A stretch of 18,417 nucleotides of DNA from Grammothele lineata. Taxonomy: Eukaryota; Basidiomycota; Agaricomycetes; Polyporales; Polyporaceae. Each line of letters begins with the position of its first letter. Position 1 is the first letter of the stretch. The stretch lies in the NCBI GenBank assembly GCA_002150815.3, contig NDFF03000205.1:1-18417 (forward strand), written 5' to 3'. Below the pieces are notes generated by a model. The model was given only the letters and a program-made list of their open reading frames with translations, made no database searches and had not been told where the DNA came from. A program made the position numbers and the translations under genes. Shown piece by piece: positions 1-8,616 of this stretch.

Positions 1-489
1 TGCATGTGCTGAGGAGTCACGTATAGACATCCTAACCCTTGCAAACCAATTTTATAAGGCATTCATGGGTCACGAGAGACATTCTAGTTCACTCTACCTG
101 AGCCTGCACCTTAGAGACGTGGCGTAAAACTATGTATTCGGTCGGACGAAGGCTCACCTCGATATAAGCGCCCGCCCCGATGAGCAAGCCGCAATTGATA
201 TCAACTTGATATACGCGAACAACGCGTATAAGAGGTCGTGAAAAGTTAGAAGATGGTGTAACAAAGTGATATATGGTGTAGTATGTTGTTGCTGATGAGA
301 TACATAGAGCAACGAACTCAGGGCATGTACGACGCGGAAGAATACTGCTGAAGGGACGCGTTCAAGACGCGTCACTCTATGAGCGCTTGTTGGCGTCCCG
401 GCTGGCGTCCCGGTCGGCGTCCGGCTGCGGCGTCCCGCGGCGTCCCTCCTGGCTGCTTCGCGTCCGTCGGCGTCGAATTCCTTTTGCCC
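1..489. other. Left flank, no supportable gene
   Basis: I see no convincing exon here. The only long open frame (154-492, minus) is composed mostly of Arg/Ala/Gly/Thr from the GGCGTCC array and shows no family resemblance. Small features are the palindrome TTGATATCAA near 195-204 and several ACGCGT hexamers (about 222, 355 and 367). The ACGCGT sites resemble MluI-box motifs, but nothing ties them to a gene. Confidence 0.5.
392..475. repeat. GGCGTCC short tandem array next to the transposon end
   Basis: Perfect GGCGTCC heptamers start at 392, 404, 416, 429 and 439, at 10-13 bp spacing. They are followed by degenerate copies around 459 (CGCGTCC) and 469 (GGCGTCG). The array stops 15 bp before the left transposon terminus at 490. 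It has no counterpart outside the right terminus, so it appears to be flanking DNA and not part of the inverted repeat. Confidence 0.7.
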
Positions 490-549
490 CACTGCATGTA
501 AGCGCTGGATTATGACGAGCGGAATGTGGGTACGAATCGAAGATTGTGA
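490..549 (+). repeat. Left terminal inverted repeat
   Basis: The first 17 bases (CACTGCATGTAAGCGCT) match the right terminus perfectly in inverse orientation. Blocks GATTA, GACGA, GGAAT, GGGTA, GAATC and TTGTGA then align with single mismatches and one gap, giving about 60 bp of recognisable inverted repeat. The sequence outside position 490 shows no similarity to the sequence outside 7264. Confidence 0.92.
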
Positions 550-560
550 CTCAATTATGG
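546..560 (+). repeat. Subterminal motif copy 1 (GTGACTCAATTATGG)
   Basis: This 15-mer shares ACTCAATTATGG with a second copy at 627-641 and resembles an inverted copy at 7136-7150. Its start overlaps the last bases of the inverted repeat. Short subterminal repeats are where accessory proteins bind in plant CACTA elements; that role here is inference. Confidence 0.65.
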
Positions 561-626
561 AGTAATTCTTTTATGATTACGCGTTTTCCATCATTCCGCA
601 CGAATGTCATTATTCCAGTAAGGGTA

Positions 627-641
627 CGGACTCAATTATGG
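627..641 (+). repeat. Subterminal motif copy 2 (CGGACTCAATTATGG)
   Basis: It matches the inverted right-end copy (7136-7150, minus: CGGACTTTATTATGG) at 13 of 15 positions and copy 1 at 546-560 at its last 12 positions. It lies between the left terminus and the + strand gene. Confidence 0.7.
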
Positions 642-667
642 TAAGAGTACGACAAAGTCTTATTCGA

Positions 668-679
668 GTCATAATCTAG
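668..679 (-). repeat. Internal echo of the terminal repeat (CTAGATTATGAC)
   Basis: On the minus strand this reads CTAGATTATGAC. It matches the inner part of the right terminus (CTAGATTACGAC, minus strand 7249-7238) at 11 of 12 bases and the left terminus (CTGGATTATGAC) at 11 of 12. It is therefore a subterminal copy of a terminal motif, in the orientation of the right end. Confidence 0.55.
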
Positions 680-689
680 ACCCCCTGGG

Positions 690-800
690 GTGCGCGCACA
701 ATGGCACGTGATATGGTCGCGTCGCGCGAGGCTCGCGTGGCTCGCGCGGCTCGCGCGCGGCTCATTGCTCGTTGTGGGACGCGAGATGACAGCAGTCGAG
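690..800. promoter_or_regulatory. CpG-rich subterminal block upstream of the + strand element gene
   Basis: This block is dominated by CGCG/GGCTCGCG runs (for example CGCGCGGCTCGCGCGCGGCT near 735), in contrast to the AT-rich bases before it. It precedes the start codon at 924 by about 130 bp and mirrors a similar block inside the right end. An A/T stretch AAAATAAAAG at 829-838 is the best TATA-like candidate. A promoter or protein-binding role is inferred from position only. Confidence 0.4.
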
Positions 801-923
801 CGAGAACTCGACGCGCACCCAATTGAGAAAAATAAAAGATGATCCCATCATGAATTCGTAGAGGACGCGTATGCACAGAGAGTGTACGGAGGAGAGGAAA
901 CGCGTACTCTTGCCCTCGCCAGC

Positions 924-2666
924 ATGTCCTCCTCAGCAGCCTCCCAACAAATCCCGCCTCCTATTCGTCCCCCGGGAGGCGCTGCTCAATCGAACTCGAG
1001 CATGAACCTAATGCGCTTGAACTCTGCAGTCGACAGTATTACCGACCTCCAGGCTCAAACTCGGGACCAGGCCGACGAAATTGCTCACCTAAAAGACCAG
1101 GCCAAGAAGACCTCGCAGCAGATGGAGGCAGTGGGAAAGGTATTGAAGGCGCTCCGAGCTGAACACAAGCAGCTAGTGGCAGCAAATCATGTCTTGCGGC
1201 AGCAGGTGGAATTCCTCGAGGTAGTAGGCGAGGTGGAGGTCGATGATACTGGTGGCGATGGAGGGGACCTTGCGGCGGACAATGATGGCGAGGAGGAAAT
1301 GACTGAGGAGGAGAAGAAGAAATACATGGACAGCATCAACGCAGCGAACAGCTTAGCAATCAAGGTGAGTACTCACAGTAGTGTGGCGGAAGCTCAGGTA
1401 GAGCAAATTGGGCGCCACAGAGCACTGTCAACCGGGTGTTCAAACATCTCATGAACGTCAAAACGCTCGTTCCGGAGAGGCTGCCTGCTCACCCAAACTT
1501 CCCTGGAGAGGACGGAGAGTGGCCGATCGATCCCGCAACCGGAAAGCGTTACACACGCTTTCGCTGGGACAGGCCGGGCACTCAGTCACCAAACGACACG
1601 CAGCTGAAGGAGGTAGCGAATGCGGTACGCACCTTGGGCCCTTCTCTGTACCCCCTTTCCGCGCTCTTCCTCGACCGTATCCTCGACGCTCATCTGGCAG
1701 AGCGCGTGGCCAAGAAGTACCGGTATCTCCACCTTGGCTGGAACAAGATGCGGAAGGCGGAGGTGGAAGACGAGGATGAAGAAGCGCCTGGCGGAGGAAA
1801 TGGCGAATATGAGCAAGGCGACGACATCTTCGGTGGCGGGGGACGTGGAGGCGACGGCGAGGCGGGTGAAGGAGAGGGTACGGGGGAGCGAGAGCATGCA
1901 GAGCGACCTGTACAGCCGAAGACAGAGAAGTTATCGCGCAATACTCATAACTCACGCGCTGCTAGTGTGAGAGACGCACAGGTTGTCAGGCACAATGATA
2001 TTGATGACGATTCTGTCAACAGAAATTAGCAGAACTCGCTCGCAAACGACCTCTCCATGACGTGTACAAACATTCGAAGTACGACTCGGCTTTTACCACG
2101 ACGGCTATGTCGGAGGATGAGGACGACCCAAACGTTGGGCCGGGAGATGAGAAGCGCTATATAACGCGCGCACCGTACTGGCGCAGTGAGGAGGTACAAG
2201 AATTCGGGTCTAAGTAGGAGAGCATTCAGCTAACTGTCAATCTGCGCAGCTCAAGAACTGTTACCAGGCTGTTCGTGAGATACAGGACCCGGTGCCGGAG
2301 AAGGTGAAGGGTCGCGTGAAGCGCGTGCGAGGACCAGAGTTAATCGGCGATCCTCCACGCACAAAGAAAGTCGCGAACAGCATCCGCATCTGGATGGTCG
2401 ACCCACAGGCGTTAGAAGCGCACCCGCAGTGGAGAGAGTCGGGCCGTGTTCGGACCAACGGCGTCCACTGGGGGGACGAGAGCGACCCTGTGGATCCGCC
2501 AGCGAAGAAGAGGAAGGACTTGAAGGAGATGGACCAGGCACGGACGAGGAAGAAGCGTCGTGCAATTGATACGACTGAAGTAGAGCGGCAGGGCGCCGCA
2601 GCGATGGAGGCTGTGGGAGGGCTTGACGTAGATGAGATGATCAGCAGCATAGGTACGGCGGTGTAG
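924..2666 (+). CDS. Transposon-borne coiled-coil/acidic protein of unknown function (4 exons, 524 aa)
   Basis: Exons are 924-1364, 1421-1966, 2023-2193 and 2250-2666. The three introns are each exactly 56 nt, phase 0, with donors GTGAGT, GTGAGA and GTACAA. The start at 924 is the first in-frame ATG. Residues ~1-30 are Pro/Ser-rich and ~35-95 look like a coiled coil (DSITDLQAQTRDQADEIAHL). An acidic stretch follows, then a conserved-looking core (NRVFKHLM; WPIDPATGKRYTRFRWD; AERVAKKYRYLHLGW), a low-complexity Gly/Glu region (~270-320), KHSKYDSAF and TAMSEDEDD, and a basic C-terminus (PAKKRKDLKEMDQARTRKKR) that could be a nuclear signal. I recognise the type only as uncharacterised multi-copy basidiomycete hypotheticals. 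Because it lies inside the inverted repeats and converges with the transposase, it is a candidate TnpA-like DNA-binding partner; this is inference. Between ~1775 and 1964 another frame is also open. Confidence 0.78.
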
Positions 2667-2682
2667 GGTACACTCACTATTT

Positions 2683-5600
2683 CTACTCATCCTCCTCGTC
2701 CGACCCCTCCACTTCTTGTAGAGCTTGCTCTAACCAATCATCATTGGGCTCGATTCCTGTCTACTGGCCATGAGTGAATCCATATATACGTCATACCTGT
2801 GGAACGACTCGTACTCTATCAAACGAGTGTACTGCCCAGAGCGGCTTGTCAAGACCAAGCCGGTGTGATGTGATCGGGATCAGTGCGACTGCCGCCGCGA
2901 GCTGTTCCGTACGGACAACCTCGGGCGGCCAGTACCGATCTCGATACACAAGATGTATACCAAGCTCTGTTGCGCTGAAATGAAGATCATTAACCATGCT
3001 CAGTAACAGCAGCGCAACAGTTGTACATACTAGAGTGACCATGGCAAGCTGGGTATGTTAGTGTCGGCGAGCATGCGTTTCACAATCGAGCAGTACAGCG
3101 GCGGCTTATCTAGCCGAGGCAGGCTAATTTTGAAGTGATAGATTAGCTTGCACGGTGTCTGGGCCTCAGGGAAGTCCACGCAAGCAAAGCGGTCCTTGTC
3201 AGTACGCATGCACAACATGGAGCCGAAGCGGAGGCCATTCTTGTACAAGAACTCAAGGCCGACGGCACTGGCTGTTGCAACAAATGGTACAGCACCCGCA
3301 CGGACAGTGAGGTCATCAACGAGATCAACGTCAGGCCAGGCTTCACGTGTGAACTCGAAGAGCATCTTGTAAACGTTGAATGTCGCCGTCGAGAGAGCGC
3401 GGAGATCAGTGTACGGCAGCTCACGCTTCCCGCGGGGCTTGGGTGGGATGATGGAGCTTGACCGCGCGCCTGCCAGCAGCAAATGAGCAACGATCGATTC
3501 TCGGAAGACCGCGGAAGACCGTACCTTCACCAAATGTTGCCAGTTGGGTGCGCAGCGTCCCACGATCCATACCTTTCTGTTTCATATACCGCTGGACAAG
3601 TTTGTGCTCCTTCGCCGTCGCACCAGGAGGCATTGAGGCGGCCTAGTACACACGTTGTGAATCAACTAGTGATGCAGGGAGAGTGGAGCAGAGTAGGGAA
3701 CAGCTCACCAGCTCGTATAGACAATGCTTCGCAACCCAGTTGCGCATCATAGTCGTCTCCATCGTTCCGTTAGCATGGCCGTTCACGTTGACATCCTCTT
3801 GATCTCCGTTGCACCGCTCGAACGCAAAGAGCCACCAGGCATAACCCGGGCCAAATGGGTTGAAGGCGAAGTCTTCGTAGTGCATAGATACGTGATGATT
3901 GATCACGAGGTGCACGCCTAGACGAAGGAGCCCTAAAGAATGGCGCTGCAAGTATTTCTGTCCACGCTTGACGTCATCGAGACTGATTTCATGATTGGCT
4001 AGCACCCGCTCTGCTACGGAGAGATGTATACTCGCCTCATAGATGTCCCTGAGCTTCTCGCGTTTGAACGCAGGAGGCGAGGTGACCTGGGGCGGGACAG
4101 GCGGTGGAATCTGTGCGATGAGATCATTGTTGTCTCTCCAAACGAGCCAGAGAATTGTCGGCTTGATATTGCACCAAACGCGCCACTCGTCGGCCTTCTG
4201 TAACGAGTGGTTCTCCCCTAGCTATACACGTATCGTCAGCCGATTCCCACAGACGTACACACTCCAAAACTAGGGCGCGTGACTCCCCACGGCGATGCAA
4301 CCGCGCTATTACTGAGCGACGAGGACAGGCCGGGCGCAGACGACGCGAACTCCGTACTTTGGGTGACGCGCAGCCACTGAGCGGGTGGGTGGCTTGCGCG
4401 TCGCCCAAAGCATCTCGTACGTATCGCAACGTGGATCGGCCCGATAACTAACATGTTCGAGAAGCAGAATATGAAACTCACATTCAGCGGAAGACGGCCA
4501 ATATTGCTCGGCCACGTTATTGAGTTGATATGTGTTTGCAACTCACGCCAACGTCGAGCATCGAGGAGGCGGCCTTCACATATCACGTTGTCAAACTCGA
4601 AAGCGACAACCCCTGGTTCAATATCACAACAATGAGCACCGAGTTTAGAGAGATACTATACAGCTGGGAACGGCTACGCTTACCAAGGTACAAGTTATGC
4701 ATCATGTCGATTGTACTGGTTCGGACTGGCTTCCAGCCGGGCAGCTCGTTGAGAATGCTGTGCCGTACCCCAGTTTCGTCAAGGATCCGCTTGCGTGCAG
4801 TCTTCGAAGAAGCGGCTTTAGAGCGAAATCCATGCTTGAGTTGCTCTGCATCATCCCGATAACGGAAGTCTATAAACGTAGGTCAGCATGCGCATCAGGA
4901 ATGCACAACGGGGGAAAACTTCGACTATTTATATCATAACCGACGGCTGTGTTGATATCGGAGAGCAGTACGAAACACATGTTGCACGGATGCGTCTTGT
5001 GCGCATGCCCAGCCACCATGATGACCTTCCGCAGAGCCTGAATGTCGCTTCCGTGGACTTCAATCGCCAGATTGACACGTGGCGGAATAACATGGCCGTG
5101 TACGAGCATGATGATCCCTGTCGCAAAATGAACAATTCAGTGAACGCGCGTCATAAAACGGTTGGCACAGACCAAGATACAGTCGTTCGAGCTCGTTCTT
5201 CATCGGTTCGAACGCATTATTAAGCTGCTCTAAACTGGGTTCCTTCGGCCCTGGGATCACCATCACGAGATGGATATTTTGAGGGAGAAATCGCACGGCA
5301 CGATGCAAACTGTTGAAGGACAGGTAAACAGCGCCACACGAGTGTGGGCGCCGAGAAGTTGCACTGTACCTACAGAGAAGATGTATTCAAGGCTCGCTTT
5401 AAAGACGACATAGATCACTTACCAATCGACGTTCAAAAACGCGCTGATGCCTAGCTCGCACTCAGCGAGCCGATGCCGAGATCCAGAAGCAATCTCGACA
5501 TCCGCGACCGAACCATCAGCACGTACGACGCGCTTGAGTCCCATTGGATATTGACCGAATTGAGTGCCGTCATGGAAATCGCGCATGGGGACATGAGACG

Positions 5601-6838
5601 GGTGAGGCGCACGGTTGACAAACTGTTCCATAGGCACGAGGTTCTTGACGAAATCGGGCCGACGAAGCATTCGCCCAAGCCCAGATGCGATCGAGTAGTA
5701 TGGCATTACCTTGGCGGGGATTCTCTTCGCCCGGTGCGCATTCCGCGATCTGGTGTTGCTCTCCTCGTCGGCAAGGCGTTTGACTCGATAGACGATTCCA
5801 CGGCATTTCCGCTGTGTACATGAAGGCGATTCGAGGGCGACAAAGTCCTCCAGTGGGTATGTCTTGTAACAGTAGTCACAGATAGGGATTTTATCGATAT
5901 AGTCGTCAACATTGATGCCAAGACGTCGGGCGGCTGTTCGAAGAGTGGTCGCGGGTTTAGGGCGAGTCGGCAGGGGCTCGTAGATCTCAATGATATCCAT
6001 AGCATCCGCCAGAGACCTTTCGCATGCCTGGACAGTCTCGTGATCGAAAACATTCCTCAAGACACTCTGCAGATAGGCGAGTCGAATGCCAGGAATCTCG
6101 TTGAATGCTGGAGGCGCTGCCTGAGAGGTAGCATCTTCGCGAAGCCGAGCACGCTCGCGGCTGTCAGCAGCAGAGTCAGACAGCACATCCCGAGGCTGGC
6201 GGGGTGGGTCCTCTTCATTATCCGTACCAGGATGAACAGAGGGCGATTGTGTGCGGTCGCGGGAAGCTGAGGTACGCCCATCGGGCGAGCTGGACCGAGA
6301 AACAGGACCGAGGGATGGTTCTCGGGAGTACACAGAGCCCTCTGGAGACGAAGGCACGTCGTCCGGTGGCAGAGGGGGTGAAGACGGCGGAATCGGTGGG
6401 TCTGATGGTGGGTCCTGCCAGGGTTGAGGGCTGTCGTTCCGAGGGTGCGCATAGCCTTCAGGTGTTCCAAGACGCGGGCTGCCAAGCGGTGACGAGCCAG
6501 AATTATCACCCAGTGAGACACTTCTTGAGGCAGATAAAGGGCCATTTCTAGTACCAGTAGGAAGAGATGCTGAGCTAGAAGGGGCGAGGTCACGATGCGC
6601 TGAGCCGGAAGCCAAAGCCGAGTCGTTTCGAACTTCAGCTCGCTTGTCTGCCTTCGCGTGGCGACTGATCGTGTGAAGCGTGTGCAAACGAAGGACTTCC
6701 GGGAGCTTGCAGCACTTTGAACAGTCGCATAACTCAAGAGCTTCCCCTGCGAGAACGCGCGCGAGCTAGTGTGCAGTGGTCATGAAATCCTCGGTGATAT
6801 AATAAGTAAGGATCTGTGCTTACTGGCAGACCAGACAT
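2683..6838 (-). CDS. Tnp2/Transposase_21-like (CACTA) transposase, 11 exons, ~1115 aa
   Basis: Exons (minus): 6838-6824, 6765-5423, 5369-5173, 5117-4926, 4869-4684, 4612-4482, 4197-3709, 3642-3525, 3469-3031, 2974-2815, 2760-2683. Together they give an open frame of 1116 codons including stop. It should cut and rejoin the CACTG ends in the nucleus. A Cys/His cluster lies at residues ~18-41 (CDCSKCC...H..H...H). A Ser/Pro-rich linker and a second Cys cluster follow (C301-x2-C304, C321-x4-C326). Family landmarks are FLNVDW (~448-453), VIPGPKEPSLEQ, IDMMHNLYLG (~636-645), KADEWR, WWLFAFERCNGD (~809-820), SLPWSLYATELGI and an acidic tail. D452, D637 and E815 are candidate catalytic DDE residues. 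The start is a 15-nt first exon (MSGLP). Exon 4 may instead end at 4941. The 284-nt gap 4481-4198 is far longer than the other introns (53-71 nt) and may hide an exon. The stop lies 16 bp from that of the convergent partner. Confidence 0.88.
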
Positions 6839-6975
6839 GGTAGGTCGGATGGCTCAGAAAATTTCAACTTTCACTTCGCATGCATTCGATAGGCGAGGAA
6901 GAGAGTAGGTGGCTCAAACGGTGTGTCTCGTGTGCATATAGTCGACTTGAAACAAATGGTTGGTTTTAGACGCTG

Positions 6976-7120
6976 GTGCGCGACGCAACCCATCGCGGCG
7001 GCCAAGCGGCGGCGCACCCGCGCACTGCCCGCGCGCGCGACAGTCGCCAGCTGGTCGCGCGGTCCGCGGCAACTGGCCAAGGACAGGCCTGGCCATGCAT
7101 GTGCGTGCCCGCCTGCGGCC
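6976..7120. promoter_or_regulatory. CpG-rich subterminal block upstream of the transposase
   Basis: This GC-dense stretch (CGCGGCGGCCAAGCGGCGGCGC..., CCCGCGCGCGCGACAG) sits between the transposase start (6838) and the right terminus, mirroring the block at 690-800. It contains TGGCCA in two copies (at 7075 and 7090 on the plus strand, around GGACAGGCC). A promoter or subterminal binding function is inferred from location. Confidence 0.35.
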
Positions 7121-7135
7121 TCCAGTGTAATTGAG

Positions 7136-7150
7136 CCATAATAAAGTCCG
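7136..7150 (-). repeat. Subterminal motif, inverted right-end copy (CGGACTTTATTATGG)
   Basis: Read on the minus strand, it pairs with CGGACTCAATTATGG at 627-641 (13 of 15 identical). A further partial copy, CTCAATTACA on the minus strand, overlaps it at about 7126-7135. Confidence 0.7.
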
Positions 7151-7204
7151 AAACCTCAGAGTACCATTGCATTATTCCGTACCTGTAATTAGACTAGAAT
7201 GGCA

Positions 7205-7264
7205 TCACAAATATTTGATTCTACCCTTATTCCTTTCGTCGTAATCTAGCGCTTACATGCAGTG
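7205..7264 (-). repeat. Right terminal inverted repeat
   Basis: Reading the minus strand inward from 7264 gives CACTGCATGTAAGCGCT, then a sequence matching the left end with scattered differences down to TTTGTGA at 7205. It defines the right border of the element. Confidence 0.92.
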
Positions 7265-7423
7265 TTACGTTGCTCTGATTTCTCAGCCTCCCGAAGCACA
7301 AATAGGGAAATTGCTTAACTTATCGCTTCCAGTGTTGCCTGGATCGCGCGGTTACCTATTATGACCCCCGGATTTTCAGAAGTAAATCTACCAACCGGCG
7401 TCGCACCTCTCACTCAGCCGCTG
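7265..7423. other. Right flank of the transposon
   Basis: No coding signal or repeat was recognised in these bases. The first three bases after the element are TTA, which do not match the CCC before its left end. Confidence 0.5.
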
Positions 7424-8616
7424 ATGAGCTCATCCGAGCGTTATCGACCAATGGAACGTTGTACTCGGCGGTACACGCCCGCTGAACGAGAATAACTCAC
7501 GAGCAGACGCACCCAGAAACGCCTCTCTACTAAGAGGTTATTCAATATTCGTCTCTAGAAGCCTCCAGGGCGCGTGTACGCATTCGCCGTTACGACGTAT
7601 CCCAAGGATCGGCCGACCTTCGCCGACAACGTTTCTTCGAAATCGGACAGCGGCCGGCATGGACTCTCTATGCGGCATTCTCAGGCGCAATTACTGCCAC
7701 CGTTCGGCACGAGGCCCTCATCTCGACGCAACTCGAAAGGCCCGGTAGGACCCTTTCGCCTTCTTCTCGGACAGATGCGATGCCCTAGACTCCCCGGCGC
7801 ACGATCGCCAATGAAGACGTCATCCACTCACTTCCCCGAGCGTTTTTGGCACATGGATGTCCTTCCCAGGTCGCAGCTGTCCAGGCACGCGTCTGTGAAG
7901 AGACAGGCGCACCACGCGGCGTGTGCTCAAGAGGAACCTTCGTGGAGCTACGGCTTGAACCGGACGATCCGATGCCTGGTGCCACCTCGCCACCTTTCGA
8001 TCCCGTCCCTCCCGTCGCCGACCTGCCTCCTGCGGACCTCGTTACACTTGCGTCCCGCTCCCGACGCGTGTCGTAAGTGGCGCGGTGCGCGCTCCTTATA
8101 CACGTGACCGTGACCCTGCCATCATGTTGGAACCTCTGCCACGCGAGCGACTCCTTTCTAAATCCTATCGAATCGCACGCGAATAGGCAGTGTACGTTGA
8201 CGACGCGGACCGCGCAACGTCGACAGGCCTCGGCCTTTCCTCCTGTCACGGTCAAAATGCTCACTGGCAGCCCCAGCATAGCCGAGCACAGAATGACGTG
8301 GTGTGCAGTCGTGGAGCTCGGTGTCCGATCCGAAGCGTGTCTCGTCGCACATGAGTACGTCCTTTCGACAGTTATAGCACGAGCGAGTCGCTTCAGTCAA
8401 GCTTCTCGCAAAATTTCGGGTCCAGCTCTCCCTCTCGCCCGCATTCCGGGCCCAAGAAGTCCCGACGGGTATGTACAGTGCCTTTCTTTCGGGTCTGCGG
8501 CGCCGAACCGACGTTGTGGCCATTGTACTCTCATCACGGTTTGTTCACTGATCACGGTTTTCTCACTGATCACGGTTTTCTCACTGATCACGGTGTTTTC
8601 CATAATAGGGGTATGA
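7424..8616 (+). CDS. Possible 4-exon gene of unknown function (low confidence)
   Basis: A single reading frame is nearly open from 7569 to 8616, broken only by TAG at 7786 and TAA at 8074. Both can be removed by frame-preserving introns: 7745-7816 (GTAGGA...AAG, 72 nt) and 8073-8147 (GTAAGT...GAG, 75 nt). A first exon 7424-7470 (MSSSERYRPMERC) joins in phase across 7471-7568. Exons 7424-7470, 7569-7744, 7817-8072 and 8148-8616 would give 315 aa. The C-terminus then translates the minisatellite as repeated SLITVF. A strong donor GTATGT at 8469 suggests the real 3' end may differ. I recognise no domain. The acceptors are weak (AAG, GAG), so this could equally be a decayed gene. Confidence 0.3.
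8532..8602 (+). repeat. 18-bp tandem repeat (GATCACGGTTTTCTCACT)
   Basis: Two perfect 18-bp units lie at 8550-8567 and 8568-8585. A diverged unit precedes them (8532-8549, CATCACGGTTTGTTCACT) and a partial unit follows (8586-8602). The unit length is a multiple of three, and in the frame of the upstream candidate gene each unit encodes SLITVF. Confidence 0.85.

Larger units (their letters stand above)
490..7264. mobile_element. CACTA-like (EnSpm-type) DNA transposon, 6,775 bp, two convergent genes
   Basis: Both ends carry the same inverted sequence: CACTGCATGTAAGCGCT reads inward from 490 on the plus strand and from 7264 on the minus strand. Homology continues imperfectly for about 60 bp. 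The CACTG start resembles the CACTA signature of the superfamily. Between the ends lie a Tnp2/Transposase_21-like transposase gene (6838-2683, minus) and a second gene (924-2666, plus) arranged tail to tail. Subterminal repeats and GC-rich blocks lie inside both ends. No 3-bp target duplication is visible: CCC lies before the left end and TTA after the right. The transposase frame is open after splicing, so the copy may be young. Assignment to CACTA rests on terminus and transposase type, both recognised by eye. Confidence 0.87.

Noticed and set aside
154..492. 112-aa minus-strand open frame over the left transposon border
   Set aside because: It is a by-product of the GGCGTCC array and crosses the element terminus; no family resemblance or splice structure.
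1458..1955. 165-aa open frame antisense to the + strand element gene
   Set aside because: Shadow of a GC-rich coding exon; the sense strand gives a coherent four-exon protein.
3030..3563. Transposase ending at the TAG at 3030-3032
   Set aside because: That stop overlaps a strong GTATGT donor at 3030. Splicing to 2974 continues with ATELGIHLVYRDRYW and an acidic tail typical of the family, so the stop is intronic.
6057..6737. 226-aa minus-strand frame overlapping the first large transposase exon
   Set aside because: Out of frame with the Cys clusters and the NVDW motif; joining the MSGLP first exon through the TAG acceptor at 6766 keeps the true frame.
7785..8279. 164-aa minus-strand open frame
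   Set aside because: No recognisable motif, and the opposite strand shows better codon structure and a consistent exon chain.
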